In this document: positions 20,956 through 34,212 of the stretch, in pieces
Position numbering within the stretch: the first letter of the stretch is position 1
How the letters are laid out: every line of letters begins with the position of its first letter
From: Tetracladium setigerum
Taxonomy: Eukaryota; Ascomycota; Leotiomycetes; Helotiales
NCBI GenBank assembly: GCA_031472005.1
Contig: PZJY01000008.1
Location: 1,922,001 to 1,986,000, forward strand
Length of the DNA stretch: 64,000 nt
Reading direction: 5' to 3'
Notes under the pieces: model-generated
Seen by the model: the letters and a program-made list of their open reading frames with translations, nothing else
Databases searched by the model: none
What the model was told of the DNA's origin: nothing
Translations under genes and position numbers: made by a program

Positions 20956-23385
20956 CTACAAAAGAGGCGAACCCGCTTTAACGAGAAACGCCAAGGCTTC
21001 CTCCTCCCTCCCCATTAACTTCAAACACCTTCCCATCTCCTCCCACGTGACAAGGAGCTCCTCGCTCTCCTCCTTAAGAAGGCGTTTTTGCTTCTCCAGC
21101 ACATCCAACAGCAACTCCTCCGCCTCATCGAATTTCGTCTGCAGACGCAGTGTTCGCGCGAGACGAACTACCGTTTTGAGGGTATTTGGGTGATCGGATC
21201 CGAGAAGTGCCGTTTGGCCCATGAGAACGTCTCGTTCGAGATCTTCGCTCTCTTCGTAGCGTCTTTGCACCGCATATGCGTACGCGAGATCGCCTTTGCG
21301 GTCGAGCGCGAGCATTTCGTCGTCAGGGTGGTAGTCGGGGATTATGGCCCGGAGGAGGTTCACACCTTCGTCGACGCGATTGAGAGCGAGTAATGTTACT
21401 GCCCAGAAGGCTTTTGCTGCCAGGGTATCGGAGTGGTAGAGTCCCAAAGTCTCGATCTCTGCCTTGACGACTTGTTCAGCAATTTTCTCGGCGCAGCGGT
21501 AGGCCCCTAGGGCATAGAGAATCTTGGACAAGAGACTCGATGCGAGAATAGTTGCCGAGTCGTTGGGACCGAATAATTCAGTTGCTCGCTTCACAAGTTC
21601 CTCTGCCTTGGGTCTCGCAATCGTATATTGTCCCTGGCACGCAAGTGCGTCGATACGAGAACATCTCGCGGAGACATGTTCTCGGCTCGTTCGGCCAGAA
21701 GTTCGAGGGCTCGCGTTTTGAATTTGCTTGGACAGCATTTCTGCTTTGTCGTATTTGCCTTGCGCCTTGAAAACCACGGTCAGATCTTCGAGAGTTCGAA
21801 GGGACTCAACATGGTTGACTCCGTGGACGATCTTAAGTTGGTTGAATCTCTGAATAAGTTCGTTGGCTTGGTCGTCTTTGTACCCAGCCGGTCCATTAAT
21901 AGCAGATCTACTGGGTGTCTCTGGTTGAGATGTGCTTCTCCGCTTTGCTTGGGGAATCTTCCAGCCATGTGCCTTTCTCATATGCTCGTTGCAGTTGGGC
22001 TCTGCTCCAGATGAGTATTGGCATGATGAGAAGCGACATCTGTAAATTACAGGAGTCGAGAACTGGTGGTGTTCTGAATTGTAATGGTCGTCTCTCTCCT
22101 TTTGGGTTCGCCAGCCATATTTGTGATATCCACAACTCACAAGTGTGCACTTCCACGGGCGAATGTCGACTTCTTCTTGCCTCTTGAAATCGGCTGGACT
22201 ACTGAACCCGTAGGAAAGAATGGCACTTCCGAGATTCGGGTTTGGTGACATGTTGTTCATAGATTTAAGCTGTGAAAATCTCGAAGTTGCAGTTCCTGCA
22301 GGTCTGTATGAAGGAGACTCCGCCGATGAAATTGACGTAGGCGGGGTTGCTTGATATCCAATTGGTGACTGAAAGCGAGAGAATTCCAACGGCGAGGTGA
22401 AAAGGGATTCGTTGGATATACTGGAAAACGGGTCTGTGTTCGGCAATGATCCGTTACGGCTACCGAATTGTCCAGAAAATCTTGCTCCCACCGCAGACCA
22501 AGGACTATCACCGGCAAGGAAACGGGGATTGACATTGGAATATAAGGGTGATAGATGCTGAGGAGATTGCCAGTTTGGTTGCACTTCTTCGGGGATGAAA
22601 CCGGGATTGGAAAGCGGAAGTGAGATGTGAAGTTTGGGGGGAGACGGTTTTGGAGACGAACCGCGAGGGAAGTTTTCGAGGGAAGGAGCGTCTCGAAGGT
22701 TGATCGGATCGAGTAGTTTCGCAGACGAGATAGGGGATCCTTCGCGAGGAGGTGTATAGCAAATCACTTCTGGCGGGTAGCTGTGAATTTGATCAGCATC
22801 GCAACCTCCCTGATATATTTCCAAGGCACATACCTGGTCGTGGACCTTCGGTGGAGGCATTGCCATATCGGGTACTTGCTCGATTGATACTGTTGATCGT
22901 TTAGCGAAGTAGTGCCTCTATGTGTGTTCTGTATTTACTTTGCTTCATCCACTACCCTCCCCCGAACCTCGAACACGCTCGCCTTTCCTTGTCGGAGTCT
23001 CAAGTCTCGTTTTCGAATGATCGCTTTCATCTCCTGCATCTTGATCTTCTTATCATACCCCCAGACCTTGATGCGATCTTTGAATTGTTTCTCTCTATAC
23101 ACGAATTGTTAGCCAATTGTTCACCAATTAATGACGGGGTTTGAGGCAATTCGTACGTTGCGTGGAAGCCCTGCTGCTTGAACAGCTCCACAACATCGTG
23201 AAGTGTCTTCTGCTTCACACAGTAGAGATGTCGAATGTTTTCCTTCTGCGCGTCCCATTCTGCACGTGAGTATGTCTTTGTTCGTGTTGTCGTAGCACAT
23301 TGTGCCTCGAGGTTTGCCAGCTTCGAGGAGGTGGAGGGGGAGGGGGAGGATGGAGGGCAGCTCTCATGCTGCTTCCGTCTTCCAT
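20956..23385 (-). CDS. Clr5-domain protein with two C2H2-like fingers and TPR repeats
   Basis: Four exons: 23385-23157, 23094-22939, 22889-22834 and 22769-20956. Exon 1 encodes the start of a Clr5 domain (PF14420), AEWDAQKENIRHLYCVKQKTL; exon 2 continues EKQFKDRIKVWGYDKK. Splicing to PRPEVICYTPPREG sets the frame of the big last exon. The middle is Ser/Pro-rich. Two zinc motifs follow, WKCTLVSCGYHKYGW..HYNSEHH and YRCRFSSCQYSSG..HMRKAH. The last 300 residues are kinesin-light-chain-like TPRs, with ELFGPNDSATILASSLL and LLGSDHPNTLKTVVRLA as typical units. One base is missing in the proline run (G runs 23336-23346 on the plus strand); adding it gives 752 codons. The start at 23385 depends on this repair and is the least sure part. 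The function is unknown; probably a nuclear regulator or scaffold. Confidence 0.75.
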
Positions 23386-23990
23386 GGTTTGTTTGTTAGG
23401 TGATTAGCCGCCTCTCGCGGGCGGTTTGCAGGTTTTTGTTGTTGTTGTTGTTGTCGTTGTATGGGCTTGTGATCCCAAGGGATACAGACCAAATCCAGGA
23501 CAGCAACATTTCGAGGAAATCATGGTGGTCTTGAAGGGGATGGGGGAATGTTGTGTAGGCTGGTGCAAAAGTACCAAAAACAGCATCTTGGGCTGTGCAG
23601 CTTTGTCTCGGTCTGTTTAGCGCCACAGCCACAGCACAAAACAACCTGTGGCTGGAGTGCCGGCTTCCTCAGGCCCAATGGCAGCAGGGGAGAATGCTAT
23701 ATTTACTCCACGCTGCTAACCCTCTCCGAGCCCCTCAGCCGCCGCCGACGACAACTTTAAGAGGCTTCGGTGCACACCGAGATGGCCAAATACCTGCTTT
23801 CCCTCTCCCCGAGAAAGTAAGTGAAACACAGAGATGTCAACAACGTGGCCCGTGACACACTTTCTTTCTCCCCATTATTATTAGCACAGAATGACAGTAT
23901 GGCTATGATATCTTAATAATAACCCCCTTACCGATTCCCACGACCGAAATAACAATACAATACTACGGCCGCCGGCCTTAACCGAACGGA
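23386..23990. promoter_or_regulatory. Divergent promoter region
   Basis: This 605-base spacer separates two divergently transcribed genes. It holds a GTT/GTTGTT run near 23436-23460. No other recognisable site is seen. Confidence 0.35.
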
Positions 23991-25713
23991 ATGGCGGAGG
24001 CACTTGCGGTTGTGGCCGTAGTTGCATCCATTGCCCAACTCACGGATCTCGGGTGCAAGTTAAGCGTCAAGCTATTTTCATTCAGTCAAACCGCTGCGAC
24101 AGCCGATGAGTCTATCAAGGGGATCTCAAGCGATGTGTCCTTGACGTCGACGGTTTTGCGAGAGCTTAGTGTCATCATCAAGGCTGATGAGTCTCGCTTG
24201 GTGTCTGCGACCGCGATCGAGGCCACCCAGCAGACCGTTGCGGAATGTTTGCAAATCTTTAAGCAGCTAGACGAGGCTTTGGAGAAAGCTATTGGTAAAC
24301 CAAGTGCGAGGTCCAAAGAGAAGGGGAAGAAGGGGATGGGTGCATTTGAGAAATTGAAGTTCCCGTTCAAGCAGCCAAAGATAGAACTGTTGAGGAGCAA
24401 CTTGGATAGGCTAAAGGCCTCTCTGAGCTTGATGCTGCAGGTCTTAAGTTACGCCAGAGATGTTTCCAACCGGTACGTTTACGTTCTAAATCTAAGTAAT
24501 ATCTGGAATGTATTTTGATAACTTTGAACTTTGACAGGAGCACAGCCAAGAGTTCGCTAGAATATCAACAACATCTGATCGAGGCGCTTGCCCGCGCCCA
24601 GCAATTGTCGGAGACAAGATACAATGATCTTCAGTTATTACTTAGACAACGGCATGGCCTACCACCGCCATATAGTTCGTTCGTCTCCACCTCAGTGGAT
24701 GTCTCCTCTTCATCTGCCCGAGGATTCGGACCTCTCATGGAACCACCCAACCCCCACCATCCTTCCACTCCATCCCAAAACCTAGCCCACCAAGTCCTTC
24801 TCTGCTTCGAACTTCTTAACTTCCTCTTACCCACTCACACTACCACATTAAAATCTCAAAACCTCCCTACTATCGAACACGACCAACTGCAAGCCCTCAT
24901 TCACAAAACCGCACAGGACGAAGTCCTCCGCTTGAAACATATCGACTCCGACACCCTTCTCCACGACAAAGAACAAGCCATCGAACATCTCACACTCAAA
25001 CTAAAAGACCTCACCCCCAAAGAAAGCGGCCCTGAATGCGAAGTATTCAACGACCATCTATATTCTCTAACAACCCAAATGCAAACACAAATCGAATTAG
25101 ACGCCGTAATCGCTGCAATGAACAAAAACATCGCATCAGTCACCCAGCGTGGAGAACGCCTCGATACCCTCTCCGACCGCACTGACAATCTCGCCGTCAG
25201 CGCAGAAGGATTTCGCCGTGGCGCAGGAAGAGCAAGAAAAGGACAATCTCTTCCCTGGATGGTACTTAGTCGTAGTCTTGCGGCTGCTGGACAGGGCATT
25301 GTGGCTGCTGGGGAAAGTGTGGTTGCGGTTAGTGGGGAGGTGTATGGTGTTTTGCAGGAAGCTGTGTTTGGTGGTGGTCCTGCTGGTGGCGCCGCTGTTC
25401 CTCTCGCTGATGATGACGATGATGAGCAAATCCCGGCTTTGAGTGGCTCTGCGTATTCACCTGGTGTCGCTAACAATGGGATTTCTGCGCTGCCGCCATA
25501 CCCGAGGAATATAAAGATGAGCCGGCTACGGGTAATTCCTTCAAATCGCCCACTGTTACTACTAACGATGAGACATATGCCGAAATCTACTCTTCGGATT
25601 TGGAGAACGAGGAGCAGGAGGAGGAGGAAGATGGTTCCAAAACCCTATCCAACCTGCTAGCCCAATGGACGAATCTACCAAAAGATACCTATGGCCTCCA
25701 AAAATCCGAGTAA
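23991..25713 (+). CDS. Protein with fungal STAND-type N-terminal domain, no NTPase
   Basis: Exon 1 is 23991-24472 and exon 2 is 24538-25713, joined at NRSTAKSSLEYQQH. The start, MAEALAVVAVVASIAQLTDL, and the following helices match the N-terminal domain found on fungal STAND/NLR proteins (PF17107/PF17111 type). No NACHT or NB-ARC domain follows. Instead there is a Pro/Ser-rich linker, coiled-coil segments (EQAIEHLTLKLKDL), a hydrophobic Ala/Gly/Val stretch (AAAGQGIVAAGESVVAV) and an acidic tail ending LPKDTYGLQKSE. The CCC at 25501-25503 lacks one base: frame ALPPYPRN must change to PEEYKDEPATGNS. With it the gene has 553 codons (552 residues). A role in self/non-self recognition or cell death signalling is possible but unproven. 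Confidence 0.72.
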
Positions 25714-27429
25714 ATAACGATAACAACAAACGCCGAAGAAGCCAAGAGCTGTGAAACCCCACCCCACTTGCAAATTGCTGCCTGTTATTGGATGAATTGA
25801 GCAGCAGCGGCTTGGTCTAAATCGTCGAATGAAAAAGAGAACTGGGTGAGTTCATACGTACTTATTCTCTATCCCTCCATTCCAAAAACCCGCACCTCGG
25901 CAAAATACAGCAGAGTTCACTGTCATGCAAAAGCTAACGACTAACCACGACAAAATATATAGGAAACATATTAAGAACAAAACATTCTGGCAATAATGAT
26001 GAAAATGAGGACTAAGATGAACCGAAGTTATATAACTATGTGTTGTATAAAAAAAACAGCCTCCACTGCTCAGTCCATATCTCCTGCTCCATCCAAAAAT
26101 TACTACACCAAGAAGTGACCACCTAATAACCTAACATAAATCAAACTCCTCAACAACACAACTCTCTCCACCCTCCTTCCCAACACACCATACATAATCT
26201 CATCAAACTCCTCCTGCATACAACTCCTCTTTGGATCCAGCATCGCAGACAAAACTATCCGCGATTTCACCAACCAACAACCACCAACAAGAAGGCTTCA
26301 TAGTGAGGAGGGGCTTTGAGAGAGCCGTCGAATATCGTGCATTCGATGGCAGCATCGAAGGACGAAGCCGGGAGCAGGATAAGGAATCGAATGTGTCGTG
26401 ACTCGGGAGTCAAGTCCAAGAAAGGACGGTACGCAAATTTTTTTGTACAGAAATAACTTGATACTTGAGAGAATGTAGGTAGGTTATAAGCTGTTGCTGT
26501 ATAGTACAGGACCGTGTTTGATTGAACTCAGTACATCGCCAAGCCTTGAATCAGGTAGACAGTGCGGCTAGTAATTGTAGGATATATAGGTATATATTAC
26601 TGGAAGACATTAAAATTCCCATCTCGGCAAAATACTCTAGGGTATAACAACCTTACCTAAATCTGACGAGGGACAACGACAAAAGATAAGAGGTGACATG
26701 CTGAAATTTGAAAAGACTTGGCACCGCGTTGTGTTTTCAACCGGGGAAGATTTGTTCTTTCTTTCTTACTTGCTTTCTTTCATTTGTTCCGCCATCTACC
26801 TACTATATACACACTGACTACCTAATCCCTTTCCACAACACACTTGCTAAATCACTTCCCACAATCCCCATAGCACCTCACAACACACACCAACTCACAT
26901 AGCTACATGGCATGACATAAATGACATAGACAGTAGCAAGTTGCATAAAAATGTCAAGAGCCCCTCCCAGAATCCGGATCTCAATTCCCTCCTCTTTTGT
27001 TCGTTCTTCCACTTCGACAATCGACAAGCCAGACAATAAGACAAGACGAAAAAAGTCACGACCCAGTCGCACTCTTTTCTTTCCTTTCTCTTTCGTCCCT
27101 TATCCTTCTCGTTTTTTATCTTCCATGTTGCAAATGCGCAAAGAGTACCAAAAGAATGGTAATATACAACAGAGCAACAACAAACAACAACAATGAAGTG
27201 CCTTGCGAGATAAAAAGCCAGGATAAAATCTGTATGTCCCACGAAGCAGATGAGAAATCAAAAATAGTTCAGCCGAGCAAAAAATAGCGAAAGAAGGACG
27301 CCCACAGATAACTCCACTTTTTTAATATCCACTGTCATGTGAGAATGGAAGAGTCATTTCGAGATGAGAATATGATGAAAGGAAACACGCTTTCTAGATC
27401 GATGGCAGTGGTGGCTTGGCTTAGTGAAA
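25714..27429. other. Intergenic, convergent 3' ends
   Basis: A 1.7 kb AT-rich spacer between two convergent genes. ORFs at 26708-26902 and 26951-27287 have low-complexity composition and no motif. I see no repeat or RNA gene. Confidence 0.45.
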
Positions 27430-30400
27430 TCATCGTTGCTGTTATACATTAGTCGTTGATTAAAGACAAATCTGGATAAAATAACTTACTCGTCCTCTGC
27501 GTCCATTGACTTGCTGCTCCTGTTGCTGTATGCCATATCCCATAGGCATTGGCATCCCAGGATATCCATAACCAGCAATATTCATTCCCATGCCCCCAAC
27601 CCGGGTGGTGCAAACCCAGATTGAGGAAGCATCGGACTTGGACTCATGTTTGGCGGAGGAGGTTGAATTGGACTCGCGTTCTGGAGACCTGCATTTCTGT
27701 ATTGATCGAGCGCGGGACCACCGTTGCCAAACGCACCAAATCCAGCTGGCATACTTGGGTAGTAATTGTTCATTGGAGGGGCGGCGCGTGAAAGATACTG
27801 CATCTGTTGTTGCAATTGCATTTGTGGGATGGGTTGGTTGAACATTGGGGCTTGAACACCATAGTTCTGGAATTGTGGAAGATTTGAGTCCATGCTGTCA
27901 GTTCTTTGCATGCCCATTGTCATATCGAAAGGGGGTTGTGCCTGGGGATAGAACTGATTACTGAACTGGGGAGGAGGAGCTTGTCCGTTCATTTGGCTGT
28001 GGTTTGAGCCTGGTCGTTGACGCTCAGCCGAGTTCGGGTTCGCAGAGTGATCTCGAGGTCCTTGGCTGCCATTTCTTGTCGATAATCCCACCTCATCCAT
28101 CAAACGTTTGTATCCTTGAGATGGTTGAGCCTTGAGGTTACCAAGGACATTTCTAATGTTACTGACAACGTTTTGTCGCCTGTTATCATCGAAGAATGGG
28201 GTGGTGAGCACCTTAAAGATCAAGGTCGCTCCACATGCCTGATCGGAGAGAATGGCCTCCAAGGTTTCACCATTGAGGAACAGAGCATCAAGAATAGTGT
28301 CGCGCGCTGGGGTTTCACTCTTTTGGTTGATGACCTTGAGGACTGTAAGGTAGGCAACCTTGTGGGTACAAAGGTGGACCAAATGGGGAACAAGTTGAGG
28401 TGCGAGGACCGTTCGTCGTTGGGGAAGGTGCAAGTGTCAAGGAACCAGGTTAAGAGCAGCGCCCCATTTGCATTGGTGGCCAATTGAACGCTGTGAAGGG
28501 CAATAGCAGCTGCGAGCATACGCTGCTGCTCTTTGGTTGAGTTGTGGCTTTCAAGACAAGCTCGCATGGCTCTTGATCCATAACGACCCTGGGAGATCTC
28601 CCACATCTGGCTGAGCATAGCCTCGAAGATAAAATCGTTGAATGGAGCTCCGTACTTCAGGATACACTGAAGAACGTAGTTACCATATTGATCAAGGAAC
28701 AATGGAACTGTGTAAGGCTGAACGTTTGCGCAGATCATGTTTCTTTGCTTGGGCGTCTTGCAAACTTCAATAATCTTCTGAGCTGCCCAGGTTCCGTTCT
28801 TGTGAACACCAATCTCGGCAATGTGAGGAGCGATTTCAGCCAACATCAAGTCTTTCATGTCATCGGAGCAATGCTCGAAAAGCTTCTGCACGACGGTATT
28901 GCCCAAGTAATCGGAAGCGAGGTCCGCAATTTCCGGAAGCATCTCAGCGGCGATGTTCTCAATCTCGGCGGGGGAGTAGCTTTGGTTGTCAATTCGCTTT
29001 CGGATGTCTCGAAGCTTGGGTGCATCGTGAAGTCTGTTGTGGGCTGGTTCTGGAATCGGAGGAACTTCGGATTGATAACGATCGTAGGTAATCGCTTTCA
29101 CTAGGCTGTTGTTTATCTTGACTTGATCATCCGGACTTGCTCCAAACTCTCCAACGATTCTCATAATATCCGCCTCCATGTCTCCAAGAGCTGGAATTGT
29201 CAATGGGGCAGTTCCTGGACGCGACGTGGCACCTGGTGCGGCTCCGTTTGCCTCCCCATTTGCACCATTTTCTTGACCCTTATATGGGTCTGGACTGGGC
29301 GATGGGAAAGTACCGTCAGCTCCTGGGGTTCCAGATGGCGAGGGCGGTTTTGCGTAATTGATCCTCACAGGACCAGCTCCGGGGAAGATTTCCTTTCCAT
29401 TCATCATGGTCTTGGCGGAGATAGCACTTTCGAGGTTCTGGAAGTTGACGAAACCACAATTCTTATGGGTCAAAACCCGGGCAGAAATAATTGGGCCATG
29501 TGCCTTGAACATTTCGTTGAGAGTAGAAATTGTAGTTGAAGCTGGAATACTTCCAAGCCACAAAGCTCTAGTTGGACCCTCCATATTGTCCTCTGGGTTC
29601 AAGTGTCCTTCCGTTCGGCTGTTTGATCTACCTAGATTCATGGCAGCAACTGCTTCACTGATGCCGTCATATTCTCTCGATTCGCCCATATCAGTGACAT
29701 TGATAGTGTTGTCCAGGCGGGAGGCAGTTGGGTAATAACGCTGGAGAAGCAATCTATTGTTACTTGGAGAGTCCAAAACACCAGCAGTGCGGGCCCTGGG
29801 TCTGCTCGCTGATGCTTGGTTGGCATAAGCCTGCACCGCAAGATTGTGCTGCTGAATCGCTGCATTGGTGGCGGCTAGTTCCATTTGGACTTGAAGTACA
29901 TGTTGCTGGGCTTCGTACGGCGTCATGCTACCTGCATTGCGGTATTCTTCCTCCTCATCCTCTGCATATTTTTCCTTCGCATTGACGGAGTACGATCGGA
30001 ATCGATTTGCTTGCGAATTTCTGTCGACCAGATTTGCCAAAAGAGGATTGACAAGCTGTGCTCGAGGTTGCTGGGGAGTATCAGCGAGCCCGAGATAGTC
30101 CAAGGTTCGCATCTGCATGTCATTGTCTCCGGCCTCCTTTGTGAATGAGTGAGAAGGGGAACTTGGCTGGTTAGATCCTTGGCTGGCGATGCTGGCAAGT
30201 GTGGATGTGCGCTCACGTCCGCCTCCCCAATTTGTAGAGAAGACCGACACTCCAAATGGCGAGGTACTTGTGCCTGCAAATTGTCCACGTTGTGGCGTAG
30301 ACCCTGCTCGGAGTCTCTGGAGGAGGGCTGCATTGCTGACATTGCTGGTATTGTTGAGCTCACCAATATCGACAAGGGATTGAAATGGGCTCTGAGATGG

Positions 30401-30973
30401 GGTGGGCCGGGAGGTTTTGGCCACAAGTGATGGCAATGGTCCGATGCTATCAGCTCCTGGAGGAGTGAGTCCTGGGGGAAGGCGGGATGGAAGAGTCCCC
30501 GCGCGAGCTCTTCGTACAGGCTGAATACTATCCGGAGTTGGCAGGTGTGTGAAGTCGGGGAAACCATCGGTTGGGGATTCGGGAATATTTTCTCGCAGAG
30601 GAGTGGAATTGCCACTTGTTGGAGGACCCCAGACATTCAGTGGAAGTCCTTCTTGTGCTTGAATTTCGCGTTGCCTTTGCCAATGTCAGTAGATGAACGA
30701 TGAAAGTAGTAGATAGGATAGATCGCACCTCTTTGAGAAAATCCTGCTCGTGCTGCCCATATCGTGCGATGGAGAACCAGCCCCTGATCGCGAGTTTCCT
30801 GCCATCTTTCCTGCAGAGGGATGAGAGCCGGGTAGTCCAAAAGGTGATCGCAACGCACTTCCGCTGGAAGGGTCGGTAGTAGGAGAGTTGTTGGCAGTCG
30901 AGGATCCGGAGTGGGACAAGTTTGGCTGCGGAAGGTATCCCAGAGTCAAATGTTCAGATCTCGCCGATGACAT
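27430..30973 (-). CDS. PUF (Pumilio) RNA-binding protein with RRM, Jsn1/Puf2-like
   Basis: Exon 1 is 30973-30729, exon 2 is 30674-27490 and exon 3 is 27438-27430. The first intron ends in AAAG, an unusual acceptor, but it is the one that keeps frame into RQREIQAQEGLPLNVWG. A Ser-rich N-terminus with LRENIPESPTDGFPDF is followed by an RRM: RALWLGSIPAS is RNP2 and KNCGFVNFQN is RNP1. PUF repeats follow, including DYLGNTVVQKLFEHCSDD, HKNGTWAAQKIIEV and DQYGNYVLQCILKYG. RRM plus PUF is the layout of yeast Jsn1/Puf1 and Puf2, which bind mRNAs of membrane and mitochondrial proteins. The C-terminus is Gln/Pro/Met-rich. Bases are missing at 28421-28424 and 27593-27597; with both added the length is 1147 codons (1146 residues). 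Confidence 0.88.
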
Positions 30974-33900
30974 TATAGATTATTCGTCCACCAAAAAAGT
31001 CTCTCAATATCTGGCACGAGAGAAGGTAGGAAGATTAGTCGAATGTATGGACCCGTCGGGTGTGCTGTGAGCGTCTAGGTTCGGAAATAAGGCGTTTCCA
31101 ACAAAGCGAGAAAGTCTCGAGTGGCTGGCACAGTCGAATCTATCGAGGGGCAGAAGGATTGGATGACGAAACTCGAATGCTCGCAATGCCAATTATGATT
31201 TTGGGATGATGGAAAGGATCGTGGTGGCAGATTGTGAGGGAGGAGAAGTCGTGTCGTGTGGAAGAAGAGCCTGCTGCTGCTGCTGCTGTCGTTCCAGTTA
31301 TTAAAAGTGCCTTTAGCCGTGCGACAACCGGGATGTGGTTGCTGCTACTGGTGTTGGCAGGACGTTTCGATGGAGAAGTGTGAAGAAAGGAGTAATGAAG
31401 AGTTCGTATTCTCTGCGAGCGAGATATTCGATGGGCCGAGAAGGGGTTCGGTCCTCCGTGAGGGTCAAACAATGAATCAAGTAGCCTCAATCAAGAAACC
31501 GCAATCGAGAGAGTTTGATTGAGATTATGAGACGATTGACACTGGATTAAAGATCTGTCGCCGAGATGGAAAGGTGGTAGTAGAATGTGGTGGTAGTGGT
31601 AGTGGTGTCGAGGGAAGAAAGGGGACTCAGGGCGATCTGCGTCATTAATACCGAAGAAGTCGTAGTTTAGTCGCTTCGAACGAGGAGGGTCCAGATGGAA
31701 ATTGATGTGATGTACAGACAGGAACAACTCAGGCCAGCGTTGATGGGGCGAAAAGGGAAAAAGAAAGGACGAAGGCCGTGGTGGTGATGGTAGTATAAGC
31801 AAACGAGGAGGAGGAGGAGGATGAGGATAAAAGGGAGAAAGTGGTAGTCAAGTCGCAAGGAGGACGAGTACCTAGTAGGGTAGGGTAGGGTAGTCAGGAG
31901 TAGTGGAACCAGCTGTGGAAAAAAAGGAGGAGGGCGAGAGTTGTGTGTGTTACTGGTAGACTGTTAGGGCGTGTGTGGCCGCTGCTGGTTTGAGCGATGG
32001 GCTTGGCGCTGAGTGCGTGCGATCAGGCGGTTTCAGGTTCCTGTGCGCGGATGGAGAACCCCTGTTACGCACTCAATTCAGACTTTCGCTTGTTTGCCTG
32101 GTGTGGACGATGTGGAGGAGGGTTGTAAGTAGAGTAAGGTAGTGAAGGAAAGAAGACGAAGAAGACAAGATTCGGTGAGAAAGGATGCGATATCAAAGTG
32201 GAAGATATCTTATGGTTTGGCATAGTACTATACCATAGTATAGTATAGTATAGTATAGCAAGAGTTAGAGTAACTGCCACGCTTTCTTATACAGAGATAT
32301 ATGAGGATATAAATATACATATATAGAACTGTGTTACATTCTTCTCTCCTCCCTCCCAATGCCTCATTATTATTAACACTGTAGCTGAGGTGCCGAGGAT
32401 GAGGCTAAGTCGACTGGCTTATCATTTTCACTCACAACATGCGAAGCAACTCTGTATGTGTACTACTTCGTAGTGGATGTTGTGTAAGCGATAGAGAGAA
32501 GTAGGTGTGAAGTGTGTGTCTCCTGTAGGTGGGTTCTGATCTATTATTATTCTAGAAATGCATGTGTGTGCTGGTGATGCATGAGCCTGAGTAACCAGCA
32601 AACGATGGAGGCGTCACTCATTCTCATCTTCACTATTCTAGTTCTTATCTCTAAACTATTCTTTCCATTTATCCTCAAAATAGTGTGCACAGACACGCAT
32701 TCTTTGGGACGGAGGAAATAATAGGGGAACGGAAGAATGCGAAGATAGAAGTGGAAGCAGATGTAGGGAAGGTAAGGTGGAAAGTATAACTGACGACCCT
32801 TGAAAGCATCAGACGAGTTCACCCTTTCTCTATCACTTCCACCACTGTGGTTCTCTACATCCCCGCCGCTCTTCTTTCAGAGAGGATCGACATGTCAACA
32901 TGGCCTCCTCAACTACTACTAACTCTAGTAGCAGATCAATCACCCGACTACCTACTTGAGATGAACAGGCAACGGAACTCGGGACTACCTCGTAAATCCA
33001 AAGGCCAAACAAAAGAAAGGAGCGGACGAGAGTCATTGATACGACGAAGTATATATATCACACAGCCTCTGTAGGACCTCTTGTTTGGCCATTTTCCCAT
33101 CATGCGTCGGGGAGAGAATGCTCAATCAGGACCGAGAGGACAGATAGCGTCTCAATTGACTGGGTCCCTGGAATGTGTTTCCACTGTTTCCACTGTTTCC
33201 AAAGCTTCCAAAGCTTCTCGTCGTCGTCGTCGTCGCAGCAATCCCTCGAATAATATGCCGGCTCATGTTCATGCTTCCTTCGCATGAATCTCAACACAGG
33301 CCCTCGTTACGACTTGCCCCGAAGGACCTCGTCTCAAGTAGACGCGACCCAGGATCGACAGAACGCCGCGTCCTGCTGTGTTTCTCCCTCCACCTGCCTG
33401 GAGGGGGGATATATGGAGGCATATGAAGGCACATCTCGCATATGTAATCCATCAATCTGATGATTGGGGTTCAAGGTCGAGTCGACTGCATTGTTTAAAT
33501 TGTGCTGCGGTGACAATGTCAAAGGGTTGGGCCTATCGTAGGGCTGGCTTCCTTCATGAAAAGATGTGATGGCGCTTTCTGAAACACGAGACTTGCTCCC
33601 CCATGCAGCATCCTTTTTAGCTCAACGGCATCGACCCAGACCAAGACATCGACGCCGTTCATTCTCCGTAATATTTCCAGGCACGAACACGAACACCAAA
33701 TAATACGTGCGTACTCCCTCCAAGGAGATCACGCCAGTGTAGAACTAATGTAATGTAATGTAATGTACCCCAAACTTGCAGTCGCAGGAGAGATAGTAGA
33801 GAAACTCAATCACAATCTGATGTTTCGCTTCTCCGCTACAGACTAGGTAAGATCTTTCGTTAGTACGAGGGGTAAGTAAAGTATACTTTAGCTGCATTAC

Positions 33901-34212
33901 TTATCAGATATCTCATCAGACACTTTAAAATACTAGCTGGTTCTTAAATTCCGAGTTTTGTGTCGTCGTCGTAAAGTGCACGTGATTAGTCGAGATCTGA
34001 TCTTCCCGAACGCGATCCGATGCTTGTCATCCTGTCCCATGCCATGTCGGCGGACCGAACCTCGCATTTTTATTGTCAACCACAAATGAACCACTGAACG
34101 ACTAACAAACGAACAACCCCTCACGCCCCCTTCCTCTCGAATATACGCGAACCAAATTATATTATTATCCCTAAGCATGCGACGACTCTCCTTCGCATAA
34201 AAACCTCCCAGA
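30974..34212. promoter_or_regulatory. Long divergent region between PUF and Swc2 genes
   Basis: This 3.2 kb stretch has no convincing gene. The part next to the PUF gene (about 31000-32100) is rich in simple CT/GA and CAC runs, as in long transcribed leaders of fungal regulatory genes. Short repeats include three TAGGG units at 31876-31890, a TATAG run around 32235-32258, CGT units near 33220 and four TAATG units at 33746-33765. Small frames here (for example 31140-31490 minus) look like leader sequence. Confidence 0.4.
33746..33765. repeat. TAATG pentamer repeat (4 units)
   Basis: Four perfect tandem TAATG units, seen directly, about 450 bases before the Swc2 start codon. Confidence 0.8.

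Noticed and set aside
22508..22866. Start of the TPR gene at the inner ATG 22866
   Set aside because: Splicing from upstream Clr5 exons enters the same frame with phase-matched sites, and the inner start crosses a strong GTATGT donor.
31876..31890. TAGGG repeats as an interstitial telomere
   Set aside because: Only three five-base units; the fungal telomere unit is TTAGGG.
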